Origin: an uncultured Christensenellaceae bacterium
Lineage (GTDB): Bacteria > Bacillota > Clostridia > Christensenellales > Borkfalkiaceae
Assembly: GCA_910588465.1 (NCBI GenBank)
Contig: CAJUOP010000029.1
Coordinates: 1 to 7,523, forward strand
Length of the DNA stretch: 7,523 bases
Direction of reading: 5' to 3'
Of this stretch, positions 5,063-7,523 are shown in pieces. The translations under genes and the position numbers were made by a program. Below the pieces are notes generated by a model, which was given only the letters and a program-made list of their open reading frames with translations, ran no database searches and was not told where the DNA came from. Each line of letters opens with the position of its first letter. Within the stretch, counting starts at the first letter, position 1.

Positions 5063-5688
5063 ATTACCGTTCGGTCTCGGGCGAAGCGCGCACCGAACGC
5101 ATTGTGGAAAAATCGCGCTTTCTCGGTTATTGCGCGCACGCTGCGGGCGAGGAGGAAGCGCGGGCGTTTTTATCCCGCGTGCGGGCGGAGCACCCGCAGG
5201 CAACGCACGTATGCTACGGCTTCGTCGCCGATAAAACGGGAAATTTGCAGCGCTTTTCGGACGATAACGAGCCGCAGGGCACTGCGGGCATGCCGATTTT
5301 AAACGTGATCAAGGCGCAGAAGCTGTACGAAACGGCGGTGGCAGTGGTGCGGTATTTCGGCGGGATCAAGCTGGGCGCGGGCGGACTGACGCGCGCCTAT
5401 TCGACTTCGGCGGCGGAGGCGGTCGCGCTTGCCGAAATTTGCGAATATGCCGTTTGCGTGCCGCTCGATATTCGGGCGGAATATGCCGCAACGAACGCGC
5501 TGTTAAAATTTTTTACCGCAAAAAACGCAACCGTGCTCTTGCGCGAGTTCGATAGCGGCGTTCATTTTCGGGTAGCGGTGCGGGAGCGGGAAGCGGATCG
5601 CTTTTGCGTAGAGCTGAACGACTGTGTGAACGGCAGAGCAAAAATTACTTCGGGAGAAGGTTATTATTTCCCTTTTCCGATCGAATAA
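5059..5688 (+). CDS. IMPACT/YigZ family protein (UPF0029)
   Basis: The 209-residue protein belongs to the YigZ/YvyE family: an N-terminal IMPACT (UPF0029) domain at about residues 15-125 and a smaller ferredoxin-like C-terminal domain (DUF1949-type) at about 137-195. The signature is clear: SDDNEPQGTAGMP (67-79) and FGGIKLGAGGLTRAYSTSAA (100-119). The bacterial role is unsettled; links to translation or ribosome function have been proposed because eukaryotic IMPACT binds the Gcn2 regulator Gcn1. ATG 5059 overlaps the tyrS stop (ATGA) and has no strong ribosome site, which indicates translational coupling. The reading frame continues open upstream inside tyrS, but conserved sequence begins only at ATG 5059. 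Co-expression with a tRNA synthetase is compatible with a translation role, though that is inference. Confidence 0.93.
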   Translation: MNYRSVSGEARTERIVEKSRFLGYCAHAAGEEEARAFLSRVRAEHPQATHVCYGFVADKTGNLQRFSDDNEPQGTAGMPILNVIKAQKLYETAVAVVRYFGGIKLGAGGLTRAYSTSAAEAVALAEICEYAVCVPLDIRAEYAATNALLKFFTAKNATVLLREFDSGVHFRVAVREREADRFCVELNDCVNGRAKITSGEGYYFPFPIE

Positions 5689-5700
5689 ATGAAACTTTCA

Positions 5701-5749
5701 GGCAAAGAAAAAAGCGCTCGGAAATGATCCGAGAGCTTTTTTCTTTGCC
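5701..5749. terminator. Bidirectional rho-independent terminator
   Basis: Two 21-nt arms (5701-5721 and 5729-5749) pair with a single G/A mismatch around a 7-nt loop AAATGAT. The inner stem is CTCGG/CCGAG and the flanks are an A-tract on the left and TTTTTT on the right, so it can work for both strands. It lies 12 nt after the stop of the YigZ-family gene and 2 nt from the stop of the convergent lysR gene. Confidence 0.93.
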
Positions 5750-5751
5750 GT

Positions 5752-6651
5752 TTACGGGAGGATAGGGCAAAAGGGGCTTTGCAGAATTTCCTGCTCCAAT
5801 CTTTGCGCCGCGATGCTCAGCGGGCGGTCCGTTGCTTTTACCAGACAGATCGTCCGTTCGGGCAAGGGCTCCTCCAAGAGAACGGGGAGGGTGCGGCTTT
5901 CCGCTTTTAAGAAAAATTCGGGTAAAAAACCGACGCCGAGATTATTTTCGATCATGGGCAAAATCTGATCCGCCGTCGCTACCTCCACTTCGGGACGGTA
6001 TAACAGATCGTGCTTTGCAAACAGCTCGGTGTAAAACTCATACGTTTTGGTGGACCGCGCCAGCCCGACCATGGGTAGCTCCGTCAGCCTTTTGAAAGAA
6101 ACGGGGCGTGCGGCAAGCTCGGAAAAATTCTGTCCGCACACTGCGGTTTCGCGGAAGGAGAGAAGCGGCTTTGCGGTAAATTCTTCCGCCTGCTCCAAGG
6201 GAGTGGTGACGACCGCAAAGTCTACGAACCCCTCGCGCAGTGCGCGGAGCGCCTGTTTGGTCGTATAGTTTCCGATGCGGAGTTGAATTTCGGGGAAGCG
6301 GGCGCGGAAGTTTTTCAGCACGGGCAGCAGCAGCCCGTAAAGGGCGGTTTCGCTTGCGCCCACGGTGACGGCGCCGCGCTGTAAATTTTTCTCCCGCATC
6401 AGCTCTTCCTCGCCGCGGATCAGATGTTCGATTGCGATCCGTACGTGCTGAAAGAGCTTTTCCCCCTCGGGGGTGAGCTCCACCTTGCGCTTGGTGCGGA
6501 CAAAGAGCGCGCAGCCGAGCTGCTCTTCCAGTATTCTTACGGTACGCGTGACGTTCGGCTGTCCCGCAAACAGCTCTTCGGCGGCCGCCGTAAAGCTTTT
6601 GTGCTTGGCGACGAAATAAAACGTTCTGTAATAATCGTAGCTGATATTCAT
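5752..6651 (-). CDS. LysR-type transcriptional regulator
   Basis: This 299-residue protein is a full-length LysR regulator. The winged HTH covers about residues 3-62 (YYRTFYFVAKHKSFTAAAEE, then QPNVTRTVRILEEQLGCALF and ELTPEGEKLF), a linker helix follows, and the periplasmic-binding-like effector domain spans about 90-295 (VTVGASETALYGLLLPVLKN onward). The effector cannot be told from sequence. ATG 6651 places the HTH at the usual distance from the N-terminus; AAGAG lies about 8 nt upstream and is a modest ribosome site. The gene is divergent from a MATE transporter with a 22-bp palindrome between them, the classic layout in which a LysR protein controls its neighbour and itself. It converges on the YigZ-family gene with a shared terminator. 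Confidence 0.94.
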   Translation of the reverse strand: MNISYDYYRTFYFVAKHKSFTAAAEELFAGQPNVTRTVRILEEQLGCALFVRTKRKVELTPEGEKLFQHVRIAIEHLIRGEEELMREKNLQRGAVTVGASETALYGLLLPVLKNFRARFPEIQLRIGNYTTKQALRALREGFVDFAVVTTPLEQAEEFTAKPLLSFRETAVCGQNFSELAARPVSFKRLTELPMVGLARSTKTYEFYTELFAKHDLLYRPEVEVATADQILPMIENNLGVGFLPEFFLKAESRTLPVLLEEPLPERTICLVKATDRPLSIAAQRLEQEILQSPFCPILP

Positions 6652-6672
6652 ATTTATGCTCTTGTGATATGA

Positions 6673-6699
6673 TTTACATGTAAAATATATATTTTACAT
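6673..6699. promoter_or_regulatory. 22-bp perfect palindrome plus a third half-site in the lysR/MATE region
   Basis: Bases 6678-6699 are a perfect 22-bp palindrome with ATGTAAAA and TTTTACAT ends and an AT-rich centre. A further TTTACAT at 6673-6679 makes a second, overlapping 12-bp palindrome (6673-6684). The right half-site contains the MATE -35 box. LysR proteins bind T-N11-A dyads in such divergent regions, so this is a likely regulatory site, probably for the adjacent LysR protein. Confidence 0.65.
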
Positions 6700-6721
6700 A
6701 TTATTTCAGACATAGTATAAT
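6693..6721 (+). promoter_or_regulatory. Sigma-A promoter of the MATE transporter gene
   Basis: TTTACA (6693-6698, five of six), a 17-bp spacer and TATAAT (6716-6721, full match) form a strong promoter. The -35 box lies within one arm of the palindrome, so a protein bound there would block or position RNA polymerase. Transcription should start near 6728. Confidence 0.85.
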
Positions 6722-6757
6722 GGAAAACGTTGCAAAAGTCAATCGGTTGGAGTAGAT

Positions 6758-7523
6758 ATGGAAAAAGATTTGACGGTAGGAAAGCCTTCTACGGTTCTGT
6801 GGAAGTTTTGTTTGCCGCTCTTCGGGAGCATCGTTTTTCAGCAGCTGTACAATTTGGCGGATAGCTTCGTCGCGGGGAAGTTCGGCGGCGAAAATGCACT
6901 GGCCGCCGTGGGGAACGGGTACGAGGTTACCCTTATTTTGATAGCGTTTGCATTCGGCTGCAATATCGGCGGGTCGGTTGTTGCCGCAAGGCTGTTCGGA
7001 GCAAAGAAAAATGCCGAAATGAAGACCGCCGTCTATACGACGCTTATCGCAAGCTTTGTGCTGTGCGCGGTGCTTATGGTTGCGGGGCTGTGCTCCTGCA
7101 AGGCGCTGCTGAGGCTGATCCGTACGCCCGAGGAGCTGATGTCCGATTCGGCGGGATATCTCTATATCTACCTATACGGGCTGCCGTTCGTCTTTTTATA
7201 CAACGTGTCGTCGGGGATATTTGCGGGCTTGGGCGACTCGCGCACGCCTTTTCTGTTTTTGGTATGCTCCTCGCTTGCCAATATCGGCATGGACGTCGCG
7301 TTTGCCTTTGCGTTCGGGAACGTCGTCTCCGCCGTTGCATGGGCGACCTTTCTCTGTCAGGGGGTTGCGTGCGTGCTTGCCGTACTCTGTCTGATTTTAA
7401 AGCTGAAAAAAATTCCCTCGGAGGGGAGGACAAAATTGTTTTCGGGAACGCTGCTCAAAGAGATCGCCCTCATTGCGCTGCCGAGCATTTTGCAGCAAAG
7501 TTTCGTTTCGGTGGGGAATATCG
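6758..7523 (+). CDS. MATE-family efflux transporter, 3' end beyond window
   Basis: The frame stays open from ATG 6758 to the window end, giving the first 255 residues of a protein that would normally be about 440-460 long. Translation begins MEKDLTVGKPSTVLWKFCLP and continues FGSIVFQQLYNLADSFVAGK, the standard MatE N-terminus of clostridial members. IFAGLGDSRTPFLFLVCSSL at about residues 157-176 and LLKEIALIALPSILQQSFVS near the end (start of the second repeat) are also typical. Several hydrophobic helices are visible. MATE proteins export drugs and other organic cations in exchange for Na+ or H+; the substrate is not predictable here. GGAG lies 5 nt before the ATG. Divergence from a LysR gene and the palindrome on its promoter suggest regulated expression. 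Confidence 0.93.
   Translation, partial: MEKDLTVGKPSTVLWKFCLPLFGSIVFQQLYNLADSFVAGKFGGENALAAVGNGYEVTLILIAFAFGCNIGGSVVAARLFGAKKNAEMKTAVYTTLIASFVLCAVLMVAGLCSCKALLRLIRTPEELMSDSAGYLYIYLYGLPFVFLYNVSSGIFAGLGDSRTPFLFLVCSSLANIGMDVAFAFAFGNVVSAVAWATFLCQGVACVLAVLCLILKLKKIPSEGRTKLFSGTLLKEIALIALPSILQQSFVSVGNI

Noticed and set aside
1..7523. CRISPR array, insertion sequence, phage or toxin-antitoxin module
   Set aside because: No regularly spaced direct repeats, no transposase or integrase motifs and no terminal repeats were seen. The single small ORF at 3611 has no partner gene on its strand that would make a toxin-antitoxin pair.

Overview
The window reads as chromosomal DNA from a spore-forming Firmicute, most likely a class Clostridia bacterium of moderate-to-high GC. 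Supporting this are a YunB-type sporulation protein, a cytoplasmic Amidase_6 protein, Gram-positive style gene spacing with strong AGGAGG-type ribosome sites and consensus sigma-A promoters, and AT-rich intergenic DNA between GC-rich genes. The genus cannot be named from the sequence. No CRISPR array, insertion sequence, integrase or phage gene was seen. Nearly every gene belongs to a known family, so the interest lies mostly in the non-coding DNA.

Layout, left to right. (1) Bases 1-60 (minus) hold the 5' part of a tRNA-Thr(GGU)-like gene behind a good sigma-A promoter; its 3' half looks abnormal. (2) A perfect 50-bp palindrome follows and ends the minus-strand Amidase_6 gene (217-705). (3) A 96-bp divergent region separates that gene from yunB (802-1470, plus). 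Both genes carry a sigma-E-like -10 element only 5 nt before the start codon and neither has a Shine-Dalgarno sequence. (4) yunB runs into a convergent murG-like gene (1463-2503, minus) with an 8-bp overlap; this MurG carries the HESD variant of the usual HEQN motif. (5) A WYL-domain repressor-type gene (2584-3507, minus) has a consensus promoter overlapped by a dyad, and shares its upstream region with a 57-residue charged orphan ORF (3611-3784, plus). (6) tyrS (3866-5062) has a near-perfect sigma-A promoter whose -10 box sits inside a perfect 11-bp inverted repeat. There is no room for a T-box leader. tyrS is coupled by an ATGA overlap to an IMPACT/YigZ-family gene (5059-5688). (7) A two-way terminator (5701-5749) separates this pair from a convergent LysR-type regulator (5752-6651, minus). 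(8) The lysR gene is divergent from a MATE-family transporter that runs off the window end (6758 onward, plus). A 22-bp perfect palindrome overlaps the MATE -35 box.

How the parts may work together. Genes with clear sigma-A promoters (wyl, tyrS, MATE) have recognisable ribosome sites. The three genes with possible sporulation roles (Amidase_6, yunB, murG-like) lack them and have mother-cell-like -10 elements placed so that transcription would begin at or near the start codon. This suggests a small sporulation cluster expressed from leaderless mRNAs. The idea is an inference from three cases, of which the murG case is weak. Three separate dyads (wyl, tyrS, lysR/MATE) sit on promoter core elements and are plausible repressor or activator sites.
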